Of a stretch of 11,658 nucleotides of DNA, positions 1 to 5,713 are shown in pieces. This DNA comes from CBDUUP01 sp965370435. Its GTDB lineage: Bacteria; Chloroflexota; Anaerolineae; Anaerolineales; UBA11579. Below the pieces are notes generated by a model. The model was not told the origin of the DNA, did not search any database, and saw only the letters and a program-made list of their open reading frames with translations. The stretch covers positions 1 through 11,658 of the forward strand of contig CBDUUP010000110.1 of NCBI GenBank assembly GCA_965370435.1, read 5' to 3'. Numbering within the stretch: position 1 is the stretch's first letter; each line of letters starts with the position of its first letter. The position numbers and the translations under genes were made by a program.

Positions 1-4
1 CTTC

Positions 5-45
5 CAGGGAGAGGGGCAGCCGCCGAAGGCCGGCGGGGTGAGGGT
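5..45. repeat. GC-rich palindromic intergenic repeat
   Basis: This short element has the layout GGGAGAGGGG, then a perfect 6-bp hairpin CCGCCG-AAGGC-CGGCGG (20-36), then GGGTGAGGG. The layout resembles the CCCTCACCCC...CCCCTCTCCC interspersed repeats found between genes in many bacterial genomes. It lies just past the stop of the last gene of the minus-strand operon. The hairpin could stabilise or end that transcript, but no T-run follows it in the transcribed direction, so it is not called a terminator. Confidence 0.45.
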
Positions 46-51
46 AAAAAC

Positions 52-378
52 CTAGCCTTCCCCCTCAACACCCGCTTTCCGCGTATAAATCGTCACAAAA
101 GACTTGCACGCCACCTCGCCGCAATCGCCGCATACCTCACTCAGCTCAGAGGCCATCACCGGCTCAGTCCGCACCTCGTACCCCAATTCGGAATACAGAC
201 TGGTGGCCTCCTCAACCCGAGCCGAGTCGCCCATAAAACGTCGCTCCCACCCCTGTTCTGTCAATTCAGGATCGGGAGCGATGTCTAGGGATGGAATTTT
301 CTCATTGCCATCCAATTCAATATCGAATCCTCCAGATGAGGCATTGTCGTCGGATAGTGGAGACCGGTTATTGGTCAT
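52..378 (-). CDS. Small Cys-motif protein coupled to the benzoyl-CoA reductase operon
   Basis: A 108-aa protein that I do not recognise. Residues 1-40 are acidic, low in complexity and probably disordered. Residues 40-100 look like a compact domain with an EQGWERRF stretch, a helix rich in Ala and Glu, GYEVRTEPV, then CGDCGEVAC (Cys83, Cys86, Cys91; CX2CX4C) and an FVTIYTRK strand. Three close cysteines could bind zinc or take part in an Fe-S site or redox pair; this is inference. There is no signal peptide or membrane segment, so it should be cytoplasmic. Its ATG overlaps the TGA of the upstream ATPase gene by one base (TGATG), which implies translational coupling, and GAGG lies about 8 bases before the start. 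It is the last gene of the five-gene unit. An accessory, assembly or electron-transfer role for the reductase is plausible but unproven. Confidence 0.75.
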   Translation of the reverse strand: MTNNRSPLSDDNASSGGFDIELDGNEKIPSLDIAPDPELTEQGWERRFMGDSARVEEATSLYSELGYEVRTEPVMASELSEVCGDCGEVACKSFVTIYTRKAGVEGEG

Positions 379-1202
379 CAGGAAGCCTCAACCGCCGATG
401 GATCCTTTTCTTGTAATTTTTTCAGGCGTTGATGACCCAACAGCGCCGCCCCCATCGCCGCCACATACTGCACGATCTCGCCCTCCGGCACGTTTACCTC
501 TGTGCCCAGCTCTCCTTGGATCACCTTGCTCATGGTCTCAAAGCGCAGGATGCCTCCGATGAGAGTGAACTCCGGTTCCATCTTGACCCGCTTCATCAAT
601 TGCAGCGACCGGCCTACCAGAGAGACGATGGCCCCGTGCATGATGTCGGCGGGGGAACTCCCGTGGGAGAGATGGTTGATGACCTCCGATTCGGCGAACA
701 CCGCGCATACCCCCGAGATGGGCACCGTGTTTTTGGAAGTCGCCACCAAAGGCCCGATCTCCTCGGTGGTGTAGTTCATATAGTGGGCCGTCTTCTCCAA
801 GAATGCGCCCGTTCCCGCCGCGCACTTGTCGTTCAAGCGGAAGGATTTCACCCTGGCGTTCTCATCCAGTCGGCTGGCCTTCATGGTCTGCCCGCCCACG
901 TCTAGGATGGTGCGGGTGTCGGGGAATAAGAAGATGGCTCCGCGAGAACTGGCGGTCAGATCGGTGACGGCCAAATCGGTGAAGGGGATCAGGTGGCGTC
1001 CGAAGCCGGTGGCGATGCTGTAGGCTAAATCGTTTTCTTCCAGGTTCGCCTCCGCCAACGCTTCGGCCTGTACCCGCCTTGCAGCCTCGGCCAATTTGAA
1101 GCCGGTCTTGCTCATCGCGTACCCGGCGATCTCATTGTCTGCGCTCAAGATGAGGGCTTTGGTATACGTGGAGCCGATGTCAATTCCAATCGTGTATGTC
1201 AT
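378..1202 (-). CDS. bzdQ: Benzoyl-CoA reductase ATPase subunit, BcrD/BzdQ-like (BadF/BadG/BcrA/BcrD family)
   Basis: A 274-aa ASKHA-fold ATPase that would hydrolyse ATP to drive low-potential electrons from ferredoxin into the catalytic subunits of a class I benzoyl-CoA reductase. Visible motifs are the phosphate-1 loop GIDIGSTYTK (6-15), DVGGQ (101-105), NDKCAAGTG (124-132, Cys127), GVCAVFAESEV (164-174, Cys166), and IGG (215-217) at the adenosine-binding position. In the homologous activator HgdC, equivalent cysteines from two subunits share one [4Fe-4S] cluster. IGGILRF replaces the usual SGGVAKN of its partner. The ATG lies two bases after the stop of the A-type gene with GGAG 8 bases upstream, so the two are probably co-translated. 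The Q/D assignment rests on being fourth in a C-B-A-D order. The alternative, activator of a 2-hydroxyacyl-CoA dehydratase, is less likely because those systems usually have one ATPase. Confidence 0.85.
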   Translation of the reverse strand: MTYTIGIDIGSTYTKALILSADNEIAGYAMSKTGFKLAEAARRVQAEALAEANLEENDLAYSIATGFGRHLIPFTDLAVTDLTASSRGAIFLFPDTRTILDVGGQTMKASRLDENARVKSFRLNDKCAAGTGAFLEKTAHYMNYTTEEIGPLVATSKNTVPISGVCAVFAESEVINHLSHGSSPADIMHGAIVSLVGRSLQLMKRVKMEPEFTLIGGILRFETMSKVIQGELGTEVNVPEGEIVQYVAAMGAALLGHQRLKKLQEKDPSAVEAS

Positions 1203-1204
1203 GG

Positions 1205-2017
1205 CTAATTCTCCGCGGTGACTGCCGGAGCTCGGCTGCTCTGGATGTGGTCAAGGGCGAACAACGCTGCCCCCAGCGCGCCCATATAATGCGATTCCTC
1301 GCTGACATTGAGCTTAAGTTCCAGCTTCTCCTCCAGCGCCTTTATCATGCCCACGTTCTTGGCGACCCCGCCGGAGAATGTGACCTCCTCCTTAACACCC
1401 ACCCGCCGCATCAAGCCGATGGAACGGGAGGCGATGGACTGGTGAACGCCCCACAGGATGTCTTCAATCTTCATCCCTTTCCCCAGCCAGGAGAGCACCT
1501 CCGACTCGGCGAAGACCGTGCAGGTGGTGCTGATGCGGACGCTCTTTTCGGCTTTCAGGGTCGTTGGCCCCAGTTGGTCCAGGGGGATGTCCAGGGCTGC
1601 GGAAGCCGCCCCCAAGAACCGTCCCGTCCCCGCCGCGCATTTATCATTCATGCAGAAATCTATAATTTCGCCCGCAGGCCCAATCCGGATCGCTTTGGTA
1701 TCCTGCCCGCCCATATCCAAAACCGTCTGGGTGTTGGGGAACATGTGCGCCGCCCCCCGCGCGTGGCAGCTTATCTCGGTGATTTGCGTGTTTCCGAAAG
1801 TGACCCGGTAGCGTCCATACCCGGTGCCGACTATGTATTCCACTTCCACTTCCCGCAGGCCCGAATCTTCCAGGGCCTTCTGGTATGCGCTTTCCGCAGC
1901 CTGGATCACATTCGCGCCAGTATCCACCAGGGCGCGTCCCACGATCTCCCGATCCTCATTGATAATGGTGGCTTTAGTTTGCGTGGAGCCTACATCTACA
2001 CCAGCCGAATAAGCCAT
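1205..2017 (-). CDS. bzdP: Benzoyl-CoA reductase ATPase subunit, BcrA/BzdP-like (BadF/BadG/BcrA/BcrD family)
   Basis: A 270-aa paralogue of the following gene and its presumed partner in a heterodimeric ATPase module. Motifs are GVDVGSTQTK (6-15), DMGGQDTK (101-108), NDKCAAGTG (124-132, Cys127), TTCTVFAESEV (164-174, Cys166) and a canonical SGGVAKN (215-221). The cysteines fall at exactly the same positions as in the partner, as expected for a [4Fe-4S] cluster bridged across the dimer. The ATG at 2017 is preferred over a TTG six codons upstream because AGGAGA lies 6 bases before it and MAYSAGVDVGST begins like other family members. At 270 aa it lacks the N-terminal extension of the roughly 440-aa Thauera BcrA, which favours the Bzd subtype. 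It sits 83 bases after the B-type gene, the largest gap in the operon. Confidence 0.85.
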   Translation of the reverse strand: MAYSAGVDVGSTQTKATIINEDREIVGRALVDTGANVIQAAESAYQKALEDSGLREVEVEYIVGTGYGRYRVTFGNTQITEISCHARGAAHMFPNTQTVLDMGGQDTKAIRIGPAGEIIDFCMNDKCAAGTGRFLGAASAALDIPLDQLGPTTLKAEKSVRISTTCTVFAESEVLSWLGKGMKIEDILWGVHQSIASRSIGLMRRVGVKEEVTFSGGVAKNVGMIKALEEKLELKLNVSEESHYMGALGAALFALDHIQSSRAPAVTAEN

Positions 2018-2023
2018 TGCCTT

Positions 2024-2029
2024 TCTCCT
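2024..2029 (-). promoter_or_regulatory. Ribosome binding site fixing the bzdP-like start
   Basis: AGGAGA on the minus strand, 6 bases before the ATG at 2017. It decides the start against a TTG at 2035 that has no comparable site and would lie upstream of this sequence. Confidence 0.75.
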
Positions 2030-2040
2030 AAACAATAAAA

Positions 2041-2090
2041 GTTTTTCTTAGTGCCTTCGTGTCTTCGTGATTAAAAAATATCACGTTCGT
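2041..2090 (-). repeat. Intercistronic hairpin and ACGAAG repeat inside the reductase operon
   Basis: Between the B- and A-type genes, CGTGAT (2066-2071) and ATCACG (2080-2085) form a perfect 6-bp stem around an A/T-only 8-base loop. In the transcribed direction it is followed by CACGAAGACACGAAGGCAC, a short tandem motif (ACACGAAG-like) of a kind scattered between genes in many genomes. It could act as an mRNA processing or stability element that adjusts ATPase-subunit expression; this is inference. No run of U follows the stem, so it is not a terminator. Confidence 0.45.
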
Positions 2091-2100
2091 TATCAAGCCA

Positions 2101-3399
2101 TCACACACCCGCAGCCATCCGCTGCTTGCGGGCCGCCAACCCCTCGAAAAAGGCGTCAATCCGGTTCTTGAGCTGCGCCTCCGAGACCACCCGCCGGTCC
2201 ATCATGTCCGACTCGATGAACAGGCTGGGCGTATCCCTTGACTCCATCAACGCCCGACGCCCATCCGCCAGGCCGGTGGAAACCGTCCGGCAGCTCTTGA
2301 TCGGGTGAAAGACCACCCCATCAATCCCGAAATAATCAATCATCTCCTCGATAGCCTTGTTCTGATGGAACATACTGTCCATCGCATCCCGCACGCTGAG
2401 TAGCGAACCCTCCGCCAGGCTTTCCAGGGGGCGGTTCAGGTCGTACTCAAAGTTGCGGTTAGCCCCCCCCGATGCGAACCACAAATAAGTGGAAGCGACA
2501 AAGGTGCCGTTCCATTCGGTGAAGAATTCATTGAAGCGGCGGAAAATGGGGTAGCAGGGCACCCCCACGAAAACCAAACGGTACTCCTCATCTGTCAGCG
2601 TGCCAATATTTTGCTCGGCTTTATATTCCATTTCCTCGGCCAAATCTTGGAAGTATTCTGCCCCTTCTTTCGTGCCCCGGAATCCGTTGGATACGCCCAG
2701 ATAGATCGTCCCATCGGTGAGGGAATTGAACACGGAGGGGTGATTGCGGTTGAGTTCCAGCACCCGTTTCCAGGACCGGTTCATCTGGTTGACGTTGTCG
2801 AGCGTCTCACGCAGCTTGTCAATGTCGAACTTTTTACCGGTGATCTCCTCTAGTAAGGCGATCAATTCTTTCATTTGAGCTTGCACGTACCGCCGGTCAT
2901 TCTCGAAGGAAGCGTCCCCCGGCATGGGGTGCATCCCTTCGGCCCGACTGCCGGGCATGTCCAAGGTGAAGATCGGGATTTGGTACATCCGCTCCCATAT
3001 CTCGCCCCACTTAATGTAGGTGTTGCAGGCGTTGGTGGTGATGCCTATTGTGGGTTTGGGGATCTTGCCCATAGGGTGGTCGCCTCCCCTGCGCTGCAAA
3101 GCCACGTCTGCCTTGACGTAGCCGCAAATGTCCGGGGAATATCCCTCATCCTCCGCCTCGTCGAGGTAATCGTGAGCCACCCGCCGGATGGCGGTCTGCA
3201 GGGAGTTGATCTCCGGGAATACCATAGGCATGTCGAAAACCTGCATGATCTCCGCCATGCTGCCCATCACGAAGACGTATGCGGCATTCCCGCCCGATTC
3301 AGCGGTCTCATTCAACCGGCGAAACCACTGTCGAAACAGCCGCGCCCCTTCTTCATTCCCTCGCCCCACGATTCCATCTGGATTTTGTTTATCAGTCAT
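2101..3399 (-). CDS. bzdO: Benzoyl-CoA reductase catalytic subunit, BcrB/BzdO-like (2-hydroxyacyl-CoA dehydratase family)
   Basis: A 432-aa member of the HgdB/BcrB/BcrC fold, close to the size of BcrB/BzdO. With the C-type subunit it would form the Fe-S module that reduces benzoyl-CoA to a cyclohexadiene-carboxyl-CoA. Candidate cluster ligands are Cys92 (ICGYVKAD), Cys125 (NACNTYIKW) and Cys370 (KSCRTVSTG). The 33-residue spacing of the first two resembles that in (R)-2-hydroxyacyl-CoA dehydratase subunits. Cys282 (PCYP) is an extra cysteine. PEINSLQ (62-68) near the N-terminus and FHPIKSCR (364-371) are family-like segments. The protein is soluble, with no signal peptide. The ATG follows the upstream stop by 9 bases with GAGG about 8 bases before it. 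A true hydroxyacyl-CoA dehydratase remains possible, but the CBAD gene order and paired ATPases argue for a dearomatising reductase. Confidence 0.85.
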   Translation of the reverse strand: MTDKQNPDGIVGRGNEEGARLFRQWFRRLNETAESGGNAAYVFVMGSMAEIMQVFDMPMVFPEINSLQTAIRRVAHDYLDEAEDEGYSPDICGYVKADVALQRRGGDHPMGKIPKPTIGITTNACNTYIKWGEIWERMYQIPIFTLDMPGSRAEGMHPMPGDASFENDRRYVQAQMKELIALLEEITGKKFDIDKLRETLDNVNQMNRSWKRVLELNRNHPSVFNSLTDGTIYLGVSNGFRGTKEGAEYFQDLAEEMEYKAEQNIGTLTDEEYRLVFVGVPCYPIFRRFNEFFTEWNGTFVASTYLWFASGGANRNFEYDLNRPLESLAEGSLLSVRDAMDSMFHQNKAIEEMIDYFGIDGVVFHPIKSCRTVSTGLADGRRALMESRDTPSLFIESDMMDRRVVSEAQLKNRIDAFFEGLAARKQRMAAGV

Positions 3400-3408
3400 G
3401 TGATCGCC

Positions 3409-4575
3409 TCAGCTAAAGAGAATATTCTCTACAAAAGTTTCCAATTGGATTTCCAGGTGATCGAAGCTGGTCATGTTCTCTTCGAATTCACTGATGAAGT
3501 AAGGGGTGCCCTCTTTATCGAGGGCATGGGTGTAGGCCACCTGCTCTTCCAGGCCCGGCTCGCACATCTTAGCTGCGGTGACGATAGCGGCCTCCGCGCC
3601 CGCGGCTTTGATCCGTTCTAGCAGCATTTCCTCTTTGGGTTTGCGCAGGTCGTGCTGCACTGGGCTGTATGACGATTTCTCGATATAAGCCTCCGCCAGG
3701 TTGTGCAGAGGATCGCCCTCCGTGGGTACGTCTTCCAGGATATAGCGCATCCCAATCAGCAGATCGTCATCCACCACGTAGCTGTAACGCGCTACGGTTC
3801 GCAACAATTCCAGGGAGGGTTGCTCGCAGAAACCGCCTTCAAACACCAGCCGGATCTTGTCCTGCTGGCGTGCATCCCGCGTCTTTAACATGGGCAGGAT
3901 GGCTTCCAGGAGTTCATTGTGCTCCTCGCGGGGCATCAACCCGCCGAGTGCCACCAGCGCATAAGCCTCGTCCACCGAGAGCAGCCAGGGTGTATCCCGT
4001 TTGACGGCGTAAAGCTCCCGCAGCAAGGCGCGGTTCTGATTGAACACCTCAATAGAACTGCGCAGGTCATCTTCACTCACCTTGCGCCCCGCAATCGTTT
4101 CAATTTCCTGAAGCAACCGCCCATATTCATCGCCCAGATAATCAATCGTATGGCCGGAATTGGCATTCTGGGGGAGATAGAGGATCTGGCAGGGATAATC
4201 GAAGTTGCGCCCCCAGATAGCTGCCAGATTACGGGCCGCGTCGCAAATCGGGTGGGAGACGAACATATCCAAAACGACCCGGTCGCTAAGGGCCAGGTCG
4301 AGAGAGGTTTTCAATATCGAGCAAAGATAAGAGCCGAAGCGCGAGTCGGCGTGGCGGGTCTCCACCGGCGCGCCTCGCACCTTGAAAGGCAGCATCCCCG
4401 CCGCGTGGACGATCTCTTCCGGAAAGTAGACCTGAAAATGCCCGACGACTTTACCGCCGCCTTCTCGCCACCGGCGCACAGTGGGGAAGTCCATATCTTC
4501 CAGTGTTTCGCGGCAGTGGTCGAGCAGTTCGTCGAGGGATTTCTCTTGCCAATTGTCGAATACTCGTGGGGTCAT
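3409..4575 (-). CDS. bzdN: Benzoyl-CoA reductase catalytic subunit, BcrC/BzdN-like (2-hydroxyacyl-CoA dehydratase family)
   Basis: A 388-aa protein, first gene of the minus-strand operon and near the usual BcrC/BzdN length. Family signatures are PEEIVHAAGMLPF (52-64), SYLCS with Cys85, HPICDAARN (108-116) with Cys111, and AAKMCEP (334-340) with Cys338. Cys85, Cys111 and Cys338 are the likely [4Fe-4S] ligands by comparison with dehydratase structures; Cys21, Cys128 and Cys250 are extra. It should pair with the following BcrB/BzdO-like subunit to bind the aromatic CoA thioester. The only convincing start is the ATG at 4575, with GAGA about 9 bases upstream, a weak site. A predicted promoter and an inverted repeat lie within 110 bases upstream. 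The real substrate may be a substituted benzoyl-CoA such as 3-methylbenzoyl-CoA; sequence alone cannot tell. Confidence 0.85.
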   Translation of the reverse strand: MTPRVFDNWQEKSLDELLDHCRETLEDMDFPTVRRWREGGGKVVGHFQVYFPEEIVHAAGMLPFKVRGAPVETRHADSRFGSYLCSILKTSLDLALSDRVVLDMFVSHPICDAARNLAAIWGRNFDYPCQILYLPQNANSGHTIDYLGDEYGRLLQEIETIAGRKVSEDDLRSSIEVFNQNRALLRELYAVKRDTPWLLSVDEAYALVALGGLMPREEHNELLEAILPMLKTRDARQQDKIRLVFEGGFCEQPSLELLRTVARYSYVVDDDLLIGMRYILEDVPTEGDPLHNLAEAYIEKSSYSPVQHDLRKPKEEMLLERIKAAGAEAAIVTAAKMCEPGLEEQVAYTHALDKEGTPYFISEFEENMTSFDHLEIQLETFVENILFS

Positions 4576-4611
4576 ATTATTTTCTCAAAGCAGGTATGGG
4601 GTTGTATTGAC

Positions 4612-4632
4612 GTGTCTCATTATACGAGACAC
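4612..4632. promoter_or_regulatory. Candidate operator in the reductase leader (perfect 7-7-7 inverted repeat)
   Basis: GTGTCTC, 7 bases, GAGACAC, with perfect arms. The symmetry continues outward imperfectly: TTGAC to the left, and CGTCA(C)AA to the right if one inserted base is allowed. It lies 37 bases before the first reductase gene and about 17-37 bases downstream of the predicted transcription start, a position where a bound protein would block elongation. The spacer holds TATAAT on the minus strand, so it might instead cover a second -10 box. It does not resemble the palindrome in front of tetR, so a different regulator probably binds it. Confidence 0.5.
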
Positions 4633-4655
4633 CGTCACAATAATGCGATATATCA

Positions 4656-4683
4656 AGTATACCCCAAAAACCAAAGTTGTCAA
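4656..4683 (-). promoter_or_regulatory. Predicted sigma-70 promoter of the reductase operon
   Basis: On the minus strand TTGACA (4678-4683) is followed after 16 bases by TATACT (4656-4661), giving a start near 4649 and a leader of about 74 bases. The -35 box is a full consensus match and the -10 box matches 5 of 6. The left end of the MITE-like element sits only 16 bases upstream of the -35 box. Confidence 0.55.
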
Positions 4684-4699
4684 TAGAGAAAAATCAAAC

Positions 4700-4883
4700 G
4701 GGTGTATTTCAGTTTGGGGGGAAATTTGTGGGACACAGCGACTAAAGTCGCACCAACGACTGCGAAGTCCGCCCTTCGGCGGACTAAAACATGGTCAAGT
4801 CGGCGCAGGCCGACTTCGTAAACGTTTGAGTGACTTTAGTCACCGCGACATTGGTCGCCAAACCCCCAAACTGAAATGCACCC
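4700..4883. mobile_element. MITE-like element with 21-bp terminal inverted repeats and 8-bp target duplication
   Basis: A 184-bp non-coding element. Its ends (4700-4720 and 4863-4883) are inverted copies matching at 20 of 21 positions, starting GGGTG and running into a G5 tract. AATCAAAC directly flanks it on both sides (4692-4699 and 4884-4891), a perfect 8-bp target duplication. Inside are hairpins at 4738-4751 (GCGACT/AGTCGC), 4766-4785 (8-bp arms, CTTC loop), 4797-4816 (8-bp arms, GCAG loop), 4830-4843 (GTGACT/AGTCAC) and 4845-4858 (GCGAC/GTCGC). The first and fourth, and the second and third, are also near-inverted copies of each other, so the whole element can fold into one branched cruciform. 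There is no transposase gene, so it would have been moved in trans. An 8-bp duplication fits several IS families (for example ISL3 or IS1595), but I cannot assign one. Confidence 0.8.
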
Positions 4884-4922
4884 AATCAAACCATCCATTC
4901 TCCTTGCATTCTGGATTACCTG

Positions 4923-5049
4923 TCCATGTCCAACTTAACCACTCGCAATCCGCAACCTGAAACCTGCAACTTGTCCACTTGCATACTTACCACTTGCATA
5001 CTTGCTACTTGCCTACTTGTTTACCTGTTTATGTTTTTCCCTGTCTACC
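4923..5049. repeat. Degenerate pyrimidine-rich repeat tract upstream of tetR
   Basis: The stretch is built from imperfect units such as CAACCTGAAACCTGCAACTTG, then ACTTGCATACTTACC repeated as ACTTGCATACTTGC, TACTTGCCTACTTG and TTTACCTGTTTATG, ending in CCTGTCTACCC. Unit length varies between about 8 and 11 bases and there are no constant spacers. Similar units (TTTCCCTGTCTACTTG) recur at 9257-9288. I see no gene in it. Confidence 0.6.
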
Positions 5050-5085
5050 CTTTTGCTTTCCCTCCCCCAAAAATCCCAGTCCTTC

Positions 5086-5114
5086 TTGACTTTGAAGCCA
5101 AAATCTGCTACACT
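5086..5114 (+). promoter_or_regulatory. Predicted sigma-70 promoter of the tetR unit
   Basis: TTGACT (5086-5091), a 17-base spacer, then TACACT (5109-5114). The predicted start is near 5121, giving a leader of about 24 bases. The palindromic operator at 5119-5136 begins just after the -10 box and covers the start point. Confidence 0.6.
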
Positions 5115-5118
5115 ATCT

Positions 5119-5136
5119 CTACCGACCGTTCGGTAG
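5119..5136. promoter_or_regulatory. Probable TetR operator, autoregulatory
   Basis: CTACCGACCGTTCGGTAG is an 18-bp palindrome with one mismatched pair near its centre; ACCGA/TCGGT half-sites are typical of TetR-family operators. It covers the predicted start point of tetR, so the regulator should repress itself and the genes read through from it. No second copy is visible upstream of the reductase operon, the acyl-CoA dehydrogenases or the FadN-like gene. Confidence 0.6.
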
Positions 5137-5144
5137 GGAATACT

Positions 5145-5711
5145 ATGACAAAAGATGAAATACTAGAAGCCGCTGCCAACATCTTTGGACAGAAAGGCTA
5201 CCACGCTGCCTCCATGCAGGACATCGCCCATGCAGTGAATTTGCAAAAGGCCAGTCTGTACCACCATATCTCCAGCAAGCAGGAGATCCTGGTGGAGTTG
5301 CTCGATTATGCCCTGGATTTGCTTATCTCTCGCCAGGAGGAGATCGTCAAAAAGTCTCTTTCCCCAGAGGAAAAACTGCGTCAGAGTATGCTGACGTACC
5401 TGAGATCGCTGGCCGAAAAGCGCGATCTGTCCGCAGTCCTGCTCTTTGAACACCGCTCTTTGGAAACTGAACTTCGTGAACGCCATCTCCCGCGCCGCGA
5501 CCGCTTTGAAAGCTTGTGGCGCGATATGATTCAGGAGGGGATTGACGCCGGGGTATTCGCTCCTGGAGACGCGGGGCTTTACGCCAAATCACTCCTGGGC
5601 GTGATGAATTGGACCATTATGTGGTATCGCCCTGAAGGACCGCTTTCCATTGAAGAGATAGCGGAATATTTCGCCGAATTCTTCCTGCATGGGTTGGCGG
5701 TGAGAGAATAA
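5145..5711 (+). CDS. TetR/AcrR-family transcriptional regulator, KstR2-like C-terminus
   Basis: A 188-aa repressor. The N-terminal DNA-binding domain (about 1-50) holds the helix-turn-helix AASMQDIAHAVNLQKASLYHH (21-41) followed by SKQEILVELL. The C-terminal half, with LLFEHRSLE, WRDMIQEGIDAGVF, and LLGVMNWTIMWYRPEGPLSIEEIAEYFAEF (150-179), resembles ligand domains of KstR2-like regulators that sense acyl-CoA thioesters. The ATG at 5145 is chosen over one at 4926 because the operator and promoter lie between them, AGGGA lies 5 bases upstream, and the longer form would add 73 unrelated residues encoded by repeat DNA. It probably represses itself and the downstream acyl-CoA genes until an acyl-CoA intermediate binds. 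The next gene starts two bases after its stop. Confidence 0.9.
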   Translation: MTKDEILEAAANIFGQKGYHAASMQDIAHAVNLQKASLYHHISSKQEILVELLDYALDLLISRQEEIVKKSLSPEEKLRQSMLTYLRSLAEKRDLSAVLLFEHRSLETELRERHLPRRDRFESLWRDMIQEGIDAGVFAPGDAGLYAKSLLGVMNWTIMWYRPEGPLSIEEIAEYFAEFFLHGLAVRE

Positions 5712-5713
5712 TC

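Noticed and set aside
20..36. Rho-independent terminator of the minus-strand operon
   Set aside because: The stem is good but the following transcribed bases are C/T-mixed with no U-run; better explained as an interspersed palindromic repeat.
2018..2035. TTG start adding six residues to the A-type ATPase
   Set aside because: AGGAGA at 2024-2029 lies inside this extension and fits the ATG at 2017; the extra residues are not family-like.
1196..2038. 280-aa plus-strand frame opposite the A-type ATPase gene, and similar frames at 2875-3621, 3919-4686 and 8239-9009
   Set aside because: All lie opposite genes with clear catalytic motifs and show no domain, ribosome binding site or operon logic of their own.
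2101..4575. (R)-2-hydroxyacyl-CoA dehydratase as the main reading of the two HgdB-fold subunits
   Set aside because: Those systems normally use a single homodimeric activator. Here two distinct ATPases follow in the CBAD order of aromatic reductases. Kept as an alternative, not excluded.
4966..5036. Possible CRISPR array
   Set aside because: Units are 8-11 bases, imperfect, with no constant repeat and no spacer of regular length; no cas genes are present.
4926..5144. Upstream ATG giving a 261-aa TetR with a hydrophobic N-terminal segment
   Set aside because: The extra 73 residues are encoded by the pyrimidine-rich repeat tract, the promoter and the operator. The ATG at 5145 has a ribosome binding site and a normal TetR N-terminus.
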